NCBI GenBank assembly: GCA_964650285.1
Contig: CAZYSP010000004.1
Location: 1 to 64,000, forward strand
Direction: 5' to 3'
Origin: JACPJP01 sp964650285
Lineage (GTDB): Archaea > Nanobdellota > Nanobdellia > Woesearchaeales > GW2011-AR4
Length of the DNA: 64,000 bases
Of this stretch, positions 24,267 through 30,195 are shown piece after piece. Numbering within the stretch: position 1 is the stretch's first letter; every line of letters starts with the position of its first letter. A program made the position numbers and the translations under genes. Under the pieces are notes generated by a model. The model was not told the origin of the DNA and searched no databases. It saw only the letters and a list, made by a program, of their open reading frames with translations.

Positions 24267-24293
24267 ATGGGCGGAGGAGATGGTTGCTGTTAA
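24267..24293 (+). CDS. Eight-codon ORF MGGGDGCC with perfect Shine-Dalgarno
   Basis: ATG GGC GGA GGA GAT GGT TGC TGT TAA encodes MGGGDGCC. ACGGAGGTATAAAATG gives the best GGAGGT Shine-Dalgarno in the window at ideal spacing, and CATTTATATAGC at about 24199-24210 would start an mRNA about 30 bases before it. T-rich sequence follows. It has the parts of an expressed microgene: promoter, ribosome site, ORF and T-tract. Function unknown; a Gly-rich Cys-Cys end might bind metal. Confidence 0.4.
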   Translation: MGGGDGCC

Positions 24294-24331
24294 TTCAGCT
24301 AAATAAATTAAATTTTATTTTTTTCTTTTTC

Positions 24332-25054
24332 TTATATTCTTCTTGCAAAGCTGATAAAACCAGAATGTCCTATTTGCTGGCTTCTGGGCCTTACTTTTCT
24401 ATCATCAATTTCCCATTCTCTTTCAATAATTTCAGAAGTCTTTACATGAACAAAATTTTCATTATGCTCTATTTTTTTAATAAAATCCATGCTTTGCGGT
24501 ATTGTTGGGCTGTAAGAAACTAAAAAACCACCTACTTTCAAAGCTTTCTTAGCAACATCTACCGCTCTCCAAGGTTCTGGTAAATCAAATGTAACCAAAT
24601 CAATATTTTTCTCGTCAACACCTTCATAAATACTTTTATGTTTAATTTCAATATTCTTTAATCCCAAATAATCAATATTCTTTTTTACAATTTCAATAAA
24701 ATCTTCCCTTATTTCATATGTAACAACTTCTTTGACAATATTTGCCAGAAAACAACATAATGCTCCAGAACCAGAGCCAGCATCAACAACTTTGCTGTTA
24801 TTGTTAATTCCGGTTTCTGCCGCAATTAATCCAATATCCTTCAAAGGTATAATCTGGGCATCTCTTTTAATTTTTTTGTACAAATCAATAAAATAAGGAT
24901 CAAAAACAGTAAATTCTTTTTTTGTGTTGGAAATTACTTTGCCTGTTTTTTTCCTCAAATCATTTTTTTTAAAAAAGCCATACTTTGTATGGAAATCCTT
25001 ACTTGTATCTTTAATCAGAAATTTATCTTTCTTATTCATCAAAACTTTTGCCAT
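24332..25054 (-). CDS. tRNA (adenine-N1)-methyltransferase TrmI-like
   Basis: 240-residue SAM-dependent methyltransferase of the archaeal TrmI family, which makes m1A57/58 in the tRNA T loop. Features: basic N-terminus with a small beta domain, Rossmann VVDAGSGSGALCCFLA, YEIREDFIEIVKKN, VTFDLPEPWRAVDVAKKAL and YSPTIPQSMDFI. The ORF runs 53 codons further upstream through the tRNA-Arg gene; I place the start at 25054 because TTTTTAAATTTGC lies about 26 bases before it. Convergent with argS. Confidence 0.9.
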   Translation of the reverse strand: MAKVLMNKKDKFLIKDTSKDFHTKYGFFKKNDLRKKTGKVISNTKKEFTVFDPYFIDLYKKIKRDAQIIPLKDIGLIAAETGINNNSKVVDAGSGSGALCCFLANIVKEVVTYEIREDFIEIVKKNIDYLGLKNIEIKHKSIYEGVDEKNIDLVTFDLPEPWRAVDVAKKALKVGGFLVSYSPTIPQSMDFIKKIEHNENFVHVKTSEIIEREWEIDDRKVRPRSQQIGHSGFISFARRI

Positions 25055-25133
25055 AATAAAATCTAGAATAAGTGCAAATTTAAAAACATTGTTATAAAAT
25101 AAAAAATTTATTTCTTCTTTTCTAAAAAAATAC

Positions 25134-25263
25134 GGGTCAGAAGGGATTCGAACCCTCGACCTACAGCTCTCCTCTAATGAATAGAAGGCTGTCGCTCTTT
25201 TTGGCTTCGCCAAAACCTTCTCGAAACAGGTTTCTCGAAGTATCCAAGCTGAGCTACTGACCC
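25134..25263 (-). tRNA. tRNA-Arg(TCT) with two introns
   Basis: Acceptor arms GGGTCAG and CTGACCC close the gene. D stem GCTC/GAGC, anticodon stem ACAGC/GCTGT, loop C-T-TCT-A (anticodon 25183-25185) and T arm GAGGG-TTCGAAT-CCCTT are all present. A 43-base insertion at 25198-25240 interrupts the D arm and can fold into CTTCGAGAAAC/GTTTCGAGAAG and TTTTGGC/GCCAAAA. A 13-base intron at 25169-25181 follows position 37. CCA is not encoded. Confidence 0.88.
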
Positions 25264-25301
25264 ATTGACAAGAATAAGTTTTATTATTTCTTTATAAATG
25301 T

Positions 25302-25544
25302 TTATTTAAATCTATACTGTAAGAAAAGATTCATAGCAAAAAAGAATATCAAAGCAAGGCCCATTAGCACTACTAAAGCCCAAACAAGCCTCTTGTCATT
25401 GCCAAAGCCAAACGGAATAAACCCAATAAAACCACCAACTGCTACTTTAGTATCCTTATTTGTACTTGTTAAAGCACCTATAAAGACTAATGCAAAGCCT
25501 ATTAAGATTACTAAAATGCCTATTGGTATTAGATTATTGTTCAT
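25302..25544 (-). CDS. DUF131 family membrane protein
   Basis: 80-residue archaeal membrane protein of the DUF131 family. Two transmembrane helices flank a short loop: IPIGILVILIGFALVFIGAL (about 6-25) and LVWALVVLMGLALIFFFAM (about 53-71). The loop carries the family-like VAVGGFIGFIPFGFGNDK, close to the GPIPI-FG pattern. Function unknown. TATTTTTAGTT-like AT-rich sequence upstream. It stands alone between a tRNA and a hairpin region. Confidence 0.8.
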   Translation of the reverse strand: MNNNLIPIGILVILIGFALVFIGALTSTNKDTKVAVGGFIGFIPFGFGNDKRLVWALVVLMGLALIFFFAMNLFLQYRFK

Positions 25545-25690
25545 GTTGGATTTTATAGTTTTTTAGATATTTAATTGTTTTGTTAGATTTTATTGCTTTT
25601 AAAATATATTCCCCAGTATATAATCAATCCGAAAGCTTTATATATGGGCAATATAGATATTCGTATACTAGTTTAGTAATAAGTTTATGT

Positions 25691-25774
25691 CAAAAGGGAC
25701 ATAAACGATATCATATACGAGGACAAAACGATCATATCAATTGACCTTTCACGTATGATATCTAGTCCCTTTTG
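25691..25774 (+). promoter_or_regulatory. Large two-part hairpin before a coiled-coil gene
   Basis: CAAAAGGGAC (25691-25700) pairs with GTCCCTTTTG (25765-25774), and GATATCATATACG (25707-25719) with CGTATGATATC (25752-25762) with a two-base bulge: 21 pairs in total. The left arm and the loop also share a direct repeat (GGACATAAACGAT, GGACAAAACGAT). A TATA box CTTTATATATGG lies near 25635-25646, so the hairpin would be in the mRNA leader, ending 9 bases before the ATG at 25784 and leaving no Shine-Dalgarno. It may be a regulator, a small RNA or an insulator. Confidence 0.6.
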
Positions 25775-25783
25775 TCCTTAAAA

Positions 25784-26038
25784 ATGGAACCAGAACTAAA
25801 AAATTTTACAGACAATGTAGATGCCTGGATAAAGCAGATAAGAAAGGAATTTACAAATTTTTCAGATATACCTAATGTTGTTAGTGAGAACACTGATAAT
25901 GTACAACACAATTATGAGCTCATATACGAGCTAAAAGACCAGATAGAAGAGCTAAAGCAGGAAATAAACGCACTAAAACTTATCCAGATAATAAGCCTCA
26001 AGAAAAGCAAGCAAGAGCAGCATAAGAAGATCAGCTAA
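25784..26038 (+). CDS. Small coiled-coil protein
   Basis: 84 residues, soluble. The middle and C-terminus (about 45-70, LIYELKDQIEELKQEINALK) form a classic heptad coiled coil; the tail is Lys-rich. No enzymatic motif. The start at 25784 is chosen over an in-frame TTG inside the hairpin arm. It overlaps the convergent HPF-like gene by 8 bases. Function unknown. Confidence 0.7.
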   Translation: MEPELKNFTDNVDAWIKQIRKEFTNFSDIPNVVSENTDNVQHNYELIYELKDQIEELKQEINALKLIQIISLKKSKQEQHKKIS

Positions 26039-26339
26039 TCTCATTTACTATTTTCTTTAAAGCACTGTCTACAGCAACAAAAAGATTTCTTTCCACAACT
26101 TCAGAAACAATAGGCTTTCCATCATTTATAAGCTTTATATGTATTTCATACTTGCTGCTTTTTTCTGTTTCATGAACAGGCTTCATTGTAACACTTAACT
26201 TCTCAAACTTCTCAGAAATCTCAGACAATCTTCTGCCATAATTGCCTATTATTTTCTTTAACACAACCATAGAAGCGCCATCAATATCCCCAAAGCCGGA
26301 AAGCTCTATATTTCCGCCTAACTGTGTAGGTTCATCCAT
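26031..26339 (-). CDS. HPF/RaiA-like small protein (divergent)
   Basis: 102 residues. The arrangement of a short N-terminal strand (IELSGFGDI), a long helix (SMVVLKKIIGNYGRRLSEIS), three strands (KLSVTMKPV, KYEIHIKLI) and a C-terminal helix (AVDSALKKIVNEI) resembles the ribosome hibernation-factor fold and parallels the neighbouring protein at 26585. Sequence similarity is weak and the assignment tentative. It is divergent from that neighbour, with an RNA-like element between them. Confidence 0.5.
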   Translation of the reverse strand: MDEPTQLGGNIELSGFGDIDGASMVVLKKIIGNYGRRLSEISEKFEKLSVTMKPVHETEKSSKYEIHIKLINDGKPIVSEVVERNLFVAVDSALKKIVNEIS

Positions 26340-26396
26340 AACAGCCCCCAAACAAGCTATTCTTGGATTTGATGTTTAAATAGTTTTTGTTTTGAT

Positions 26397-26538
26397 TAGC
26401 TGTGCCTAATTTAGGGGAGGTGGGTGGGAAAAATAAAGCAACGACTTCAATTAAAATGTTGTGTATCATAATCAAATGATATCTACAAGATGATATCAAG
26501 ATGCAACATTTTGCCTAAAGTCCGCTCTGGCACAGCTA
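26397..26538 (+). ncRNA. Dispersed structured RNA element, copy 2
   Basis: Terminal stem TAGCTGTGCC (26397-26406) pairs perfectly with GGCACAGCTA (26529-26538); its sequence differs from copies 1 and 3. Inside: AGGGGAGGTGGGTGGG (26413-26428), internal hairpin AAAATGTTG/CAACATTTT (26453-26461 with 26504-26512) and CTAAAGTCCGCTCTGGCA (26515-26532). TGTTTAAATAG at about 26373-26383 is well placed to start transcription at the stem. The central hairpin region is nearly the same as in copy 1, while the segment after the G-rich block diverges. The HPF-like gene begins 47 bases downstream. Confidence 0.7.
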
Positions 26539-26584
26539 TCGTCAATAACAAAATATAAATACCAGCTAAAGAAATTCAAACTTT

Positions 26585-26914
26585 ATGGAGCCAATACAAA
26601 TCATAGGGATAAAAGATCTAGATGAAATGGAAGTAGAGTCTATTAACAGGCTTGCCAACAGATATTATGGCAAAGTCCAGAGGGAAATTAAAAACATCAC
26701 TTCTTTAGTGGTTCATATAAAGAGTATTAATAAAGAAGGAAGGCAGAAAATTTATTCGGTCCATGTAAAAGTAATTGCTCCAACTAAAGTATTTGCTTCT
26801 ACAAAAACAGAAGATTGGAATTTAGAGAAAGCATTACATGGCTCTTTTAGAAATATTATAAGAGAAATGCAGCACAGACTGCATACAGACGATCAGCATG
26901 ACAAAACCCGTTAA
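26585..26914 (+). CDS. HPF/RaiA-like ribosome-associated protein
   Basis: 109 residues with the beta-alpha-beta-beta-beta-alpha pattern of ribosome hibernation factors: IQIIGIKDL, a helix RLANRYYGKVQREIK, strands TSLVVHIKSINKEGRQKIYSVHVKVI, and a helix starting DWNLEKALHGSFRNIIREM. In bacteria such proteins bind the decoding site of idle ribosomes; archaeal members are less well characterised. It overlaps the next gene by 17 bases. The RNA-like element immediately upstream might control it or be unrelated. Confidence 0.62.
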   Translation: MEPIQIIGIKDLDEMEVESINRLANRYYGKVQREIKNITSLVVHIKSINKEGRQKIYSVHVKVIAPTKVFASTKTEDWNLEKALHGSFRNIIREMQHRLHTDDQHDKTR

Positions 26915-27359
26915 TTCTAAAATTGCAACCTTATGCCAGATTGAAGGATTGAGTTGTTTCGGCTGCTGCGGAAATGATTACAGCCATAAAAAAAAGCTGA
27001 TGAGAGACATAAGAAAAAATACATTTGAGTTCAAAAAAACTAATTCAGTTAGTTCTTTCATGACCAGAACTACAGACTTAAGATCTTCTGGTATTTGCGC
27101 TAATGTTGTTTTCAAAGATGGAAAATTTTTCTGCCCAGGACATCCTACATTGCATTATGGCAGGGATTATAGGGAGATAGATCCGGATTGTGAAAGAGAT
27201 AAAGATGACGGATGCAAAGCTTATATTTTATTTCAAAAGTGGAGCAAAGAAAAGCAAAAACAATTTCTGGATTTTATCAAATCAAAAAAACTGGATAGCT
27301 ATATTTATTCTATAAAGATGGACAATAATTCTTTGCTGAAAGAGTTTGAGAAAAAATAG
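26898..27359 (+). CDS. Cysteine-rich hypothetical protein
   Basis: 153 residues with at least eight Cys in the first two-thirds: CQIEGLSCFGCCGNDY near residues 12-27, SGICANVVFKDGKFFCPGHP, and DPDCERDKDDGC. The spacing suggests zinc or Fe-S binding. It recalls YkgJ-type chelating proteins but does not match well enough to assign. It overlaps the HPF-like gene by 17 bases, so probably shares its transcript, and its stop overlaps the 3' end of the convergent initiator tRNA gene by 2 bases. Confidence 0.72.
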   Translation: MTKPVNSKIATLCQIEGLSCFGCCGNDYSHKKKLMRDIRKNTFEFKKTNSVSSFMTRTTDLRSSGICANVVFKDGKFFCPGHPTLHYGRDYREIDPDCERDKDDGCKAYILFQKWSKEKQKQFLDFIKSKKLDSYIYSIKMDNNSLLKEFEKK

Positions 27360-27431
27360 CGGGGAGAAGATTTGAACTTCCGACCTGAGGGTTATGAGCC
27401 CTCCGGGCACTCCTGACTGCCCTACCCCGCT
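27358..27431 (-). tRNA. Initiator tRNA-Met(CAT)
   Basis: 74 bases. Acceptor AGCGGGG pairs with CCCCGCT, so the first pair is A-U, the archaeal initiator hallmark. The anticodon stem-loop GAGGG-CTCATAA-CCCTC has three consecutive G-C pairs next to the loop, another initiator feature. D arm GGGCAGTCAGGAGTGCCC and T arm GGAAGTTCAAATCTTC are intact. No intron. CTTTTTAAAG upstream near 27455-27465 may be its promoter. Confidence 0.93.
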
Positions 27432-27480
27432 GTATAAAAAATAAGAATTAATGCTTCTTTAAAAAGATTGCTGATAAAAA

Positions 27481-27861
27481 CTATCCTCTTTTCCCAATAA
27501 TCTGAACATTTCCTTTAAAGTCAACAAAAGTGATTTGATCTCCTTCATTAAGTTCATTACGCAGTTCTTCTGGAGCACTGGCATCTACTGTTTCATAACT
27601 TACATTGTCCATTATCTGCACTTTATCATCTGTTTTTGAAATAACCTGGCCTGTTTTCTTTACTATATCAACAATCTCTACCTTGTCTGTATGATGCATA
27701 TTTATACTTCTTTCTCCTTTTCCTGTTAGGTCTTTAATGAACAGCTTTAGTTTGCTGTGAGAATGAGTGCCATAAACAACTATTTCTTTTCTTATAACCT
27801 GGACAGGTTCATTATTCTGGATAAAGTAACTTCCCCTTTTAAGTTCTGATGCAGATGCCAT
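27481..27861 (-). CDS. Translation factor aIF5A lacking the hypusine lysine
   Basis: 126 residues with the two IF5A barrels: an N-terminal SH3-like domain (about 1-65) and an OB domain (about 68-126, GQVISKTDDKVQIMDNVSYET). IF5A helps ribosomes through difficult peptide bonds and normally carries hypusine on a loop lysine (GKHG). Here the loop reads VVYGTHSHSKLKL with Thr32 (codon ACT) in that place, so it cannot be hypusinated there. The start is 10 bases downstream of the tRNA-Ser gene, with only TTTTTTAAA between them. Confidence 0.88.
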   Translation of the reverse strand: MASASELKRGSYFIQNNEPVQVIRKEIVVYGTHSHSKLKLFIKDLTGKGERSINMHHTDKVEIVDIVKKTGQVISKTDDKVQIMDNVSYETVDASAPEELRNELNEGDQITFVDFKGNVQIIGKRG

Positions 27862-27871
27862 TTTAAAAAAC

Positions 27872-27985
27872 GCCGAGGGTGAGATTTGAACTCACGTGCC
27901 CCGAAGGACAAAGGATTTTTATGACAGTCCTTGAGGAAAATAGTCCTAGCAATCCTTCGCAATGGCCAGGCTATGCGACCTCGGC
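27872..27985 (-). tRNA. tRNA-Ser(GCT) with an anticodon-loop intron
   Basis: Acceptor GCCGAGG pairs with CCTCGGC; discriminator G. D-arm TCGCATAGCCTGGCCATTGCG; anticodon stem AAGGA/TCCTT with loop T-T-GCT-A (anticodon 27948-27950); an intron of about 31 bases at about 27916-27946; a long variable arm (GTCCTTCGGGGCA) typical of serine tRNAs; T arm GTGAG-TTCAAAT-CTCAC. The 3' end lies 9-10 bases before the aIF5A ATG, suggesting a shared transcript. Confidence 0.9.
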
Positions 27986-28080
27986 ATTAAAGAAAGTAAT
28001 TGTAATTTTATTTATAAAACTTATTATAAAATCTGATAAATATCAATATCTTTTTAAATAAAAAAATCAAAAACAAACAA

Positions 28081-30078
28081 ATGAAAAAAATATTGTCGTT
28101 TTTAATGTTTATTTTTCTTTTATCTAATTCAATTTATGCACAGAATGGTGATGATTGGTTCTACAATAGTCAAAACCTTATCATAAATATTGATGTTTCT
28201 TCAGAAGCGAAAATAGAGCCAAAATCCTCTGATTACAGTGTAAAATACATTAATATAAACCTGTCTCATTATCCTTATGAGAGCTTTAATCAAAAAGTAA
28301 TTAATTTTGAAATCGAGCCAGAAGCAGATATAGAAAGCAATGCAATACTCTATAACTGGCAGAACCCAAGAAACAGGGTAACTTTCGGATACAAAACAAC
28401 AATCAGGACAAACAGCAATATCATTGAAGTAAAAGACAAAATAAAATTTCCTGTCCTGGATCTGCCAGAAGAGCTTGAGCAATATACACAGCCAAGCGAA
28501 ATAATTAATTCTGATGACGAGGATATAATCGGTTTTGCTTCAGAGATTGCAGAAGGAGAAGATGATTTATACATAGTTGTGCATAAAATAGCAGAATGGA
28601 CAAAAAGCAACATAGAGTATGATTTAAGCACTTTAACTGAAAAATCAAGTTTAAAAGCTTCATGGGTTTTAGACAACAGGCAGGGTGTCTGTGATGAATT
28701 AACTTCTTTGTTTATTGCAATGCTGAGATCCTTAGGAATACCCGGGAAATTTGTATCAGGAGTTGCTTATACAGAAAATGAATTATTTCCGGAAAACTGG
28801 GGAAGTCATGGATGGGCAGAAATATATTTTCCCGGTTATGGGTGGATTCCATATGATGTAACTTACGGCCAGTTTGGCTACATTGACCCAACGCATGTAA
28901 AGCTAAAAGAATCTGTTGACAGTGGTGAGCCTTCTGCACAATACAGGTGGGTGGGGAATATAGACTTAGAAACAAAAGATTTAGACATTGACGCTTCTTT
29001 ACAGGAAACAATTGGAAGAATAAAAAACCCTGTCAGCCTGGATGTTAATGTTTTAAAGCAAAACATTGGCTTTGGCTCCTATAATCTTATAGAAGTTATT
29101 TTAGAGAATCTTGAAGATTACTATATTTCATCAGAGATTTACATATCAAAACCAGAAGAAGTCGAATTAACAGAAGATTTTATTAAAAATATCTTATTAA
29201 AGCCAAATGAAAAGAAAAGTGTTTTCTGGATTGTTAAATTAACAGATAATTTACAGAAAAATTTCATTTATACATTCCCCATGACTGTAAGCACATTAAG
29301 GGGCTCTAAAGAAGATACAGAGTTTGAATCAAAAAAAGGAGATATTACTTACTCGTTTGAGGAAATAAATAATATACTGGGACAAAAAAAAGAGGAGGAA
29401 AAAAAGATTTATTCCAGGGATGTAAAAATTGACTGCAATATCGATCAAAAAGAATTCTATTATTATGAAAAAGCCCTGCTTAAATGCAAAATTAAAAATA
29501 TTGGAAATACTGTTTTAAAATCTCTGAATGTATGTTTTGAATCTGAATGCTCTAAAGCAGATTTAGGGATTGTGCAGGAAAAAAGCTTTAACTATACTGT
29601 TGAAAAATCTGTAACAGGAAACCAGGAATCAATCTTTAAAGTAAAAAATGCTGTCGTTTCAAAAGCAGAATATATAGGGTACAATATATTGGATGAACCG
29701 GAAATAAAAATAAATGAAATAGAATCACCTGATGACATTGAATACAATGATCAATTCAAGATTAGTTTCTTATTAAGCAAAGAATCAGCATCAATCCCAT
29801 ATAATCTGGAAATCACCTTGTCCCGGAATAACTTCAAAAAAACATGGACTCTAAAAGAGCTTTCTGAAGACAGGAAATTTGTAATTAACCTGCTTGGCAA
29901 AAACTTAAGGAAAGGGCTTAATGAATTTGATATTATTGTCAAATATGAAGATGGAAATGCAAGGCCTTATGAAACAAAAGAAACATTTTCTGTTGAGCTT
30001 ACTAACGTTACTCTAATCCAGAATATTATGTTGGCATTAAACCAGTTTGTATTGTTTCTTGAGAATTTAGTGTCGTGA
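28081..30078 (+). CDS. Secreted transglutaminase-like domain protein
   Basis: 665 residues. An N-terminal signal sequence (KKILSFLMFIFLLSNSIYAQ) precedes a beta-rich region, then a transglutaminase/papain-like core (about 180-285) with the catalytic Cys in RQGVCDELTSLFIAMLRSLG, His in WGSHGWAEIYFPGYGW and Asp in PYDVTYGQ. Further Ig-like repeats follow (about 320-640), with a hydrophobic C-terminal segment near residue 645-660. It probably acts outside the membrane, as a protease or cross-linker of surface proteins. TTTTTAAATAAA upstream is the promoter. Confidence 0.82.
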   Translation: MKKILSFLMFIFLLSNSIYAQNGDDWFYNSQNLIINIDVSSEAKIEPKSSDYSVKYININLSHYPYESFNQKVINFEIEPEADIESNAILYNWQNPRNRVTFGYKTTIRTNSNIIEVKDKIKFPVLDLPEELEQYTQPSEIINSDDEDIIGFASEIAEGEDDLYIVVHKIAEWTKSNIEYDLSTLTEKSSLKASWVLDNRQGVCDELTSLFIAMLRSLGIPGKFVSGVAYTENELFPENWGSHGWAEIYFPGYGWIPYDVTYGQFGYIDPTHVKLKESVDSGEPSAQYRWVGNIDLETKDLDIDASLQETIGRIKNPVSLDVNVLKQNIGFGSYNLIEVILENLEDYYISSEIYISKPEEVELTEDFIKNILLKPNEKKSVFWIVKLTDNLQKNFIYTFPMTVSTLRGSKEDTEFESKKGDITYSFEEINNILGQKKEEEKKIYSRDVKIDCNIDQKEFYYYEKALLKCKIKNIGNTVLKSLNVCFESECSKADLGIVQEKSFNYTVEKSVTGNQESIFKVKNAVVSKAEYIGYNILDEPEIKINEIESPDDIEYNDQFKISFLLSKESASIPYNLEITLSRNNFKKTWTLKELSEDRKFVINLLGKNLRKGLNEFDIIVKYEDGNARPYETKETFSVELTNVTLIQNIMLALNQFVLFLENLVS

Positions 30079-30082
30079 ATTA

Positions 30083-30147
30083 TAAATTCTTTCCATATTG
30101 TAAACAATTAATTTCAACCATTTTCAAATTCTTTTCCATATTGTAAT
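30083..30147. repeat. Short direct repeat AAATTCTTTNCCATATTGTAA
   Basis: AAATTCTTTCCATATTGTAA at about 30083-30103 recurs as AAATTCTTTTCCATATTGTAA at about 30126-30146, one base longer. It fills the gap between the transglutaminase-like gene and the PIN-ATPase promoter. The role is unknown; two aligned regulator sites or slippage are possible. Confidence 0.55.
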
Positions 30148-30195
30148 TAAATAAAAACCCATAAATTTATAAAGAAAACAGTATTTTAGGGTATT

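Noticed and set aside
25055..25213. Upstream extension of the trmI ORF
   Set aside because: This part of the frame translates through the tRNA-Arg gene; a TATA box before 25054 supports the shorter start.
20211..26538. RNase P or SRP RNA identity for the repeated element
   Set aside because: AAAGTCC resembles part of an RNase P core, but the other conserved segments are absent, three copies exist and the SRP RNA is clearly elsewhere (38463-38735).
30083..30147. Insertion-sequence end
   Set aside because: Only a short direct repeat; no transposase or inverted repeats.
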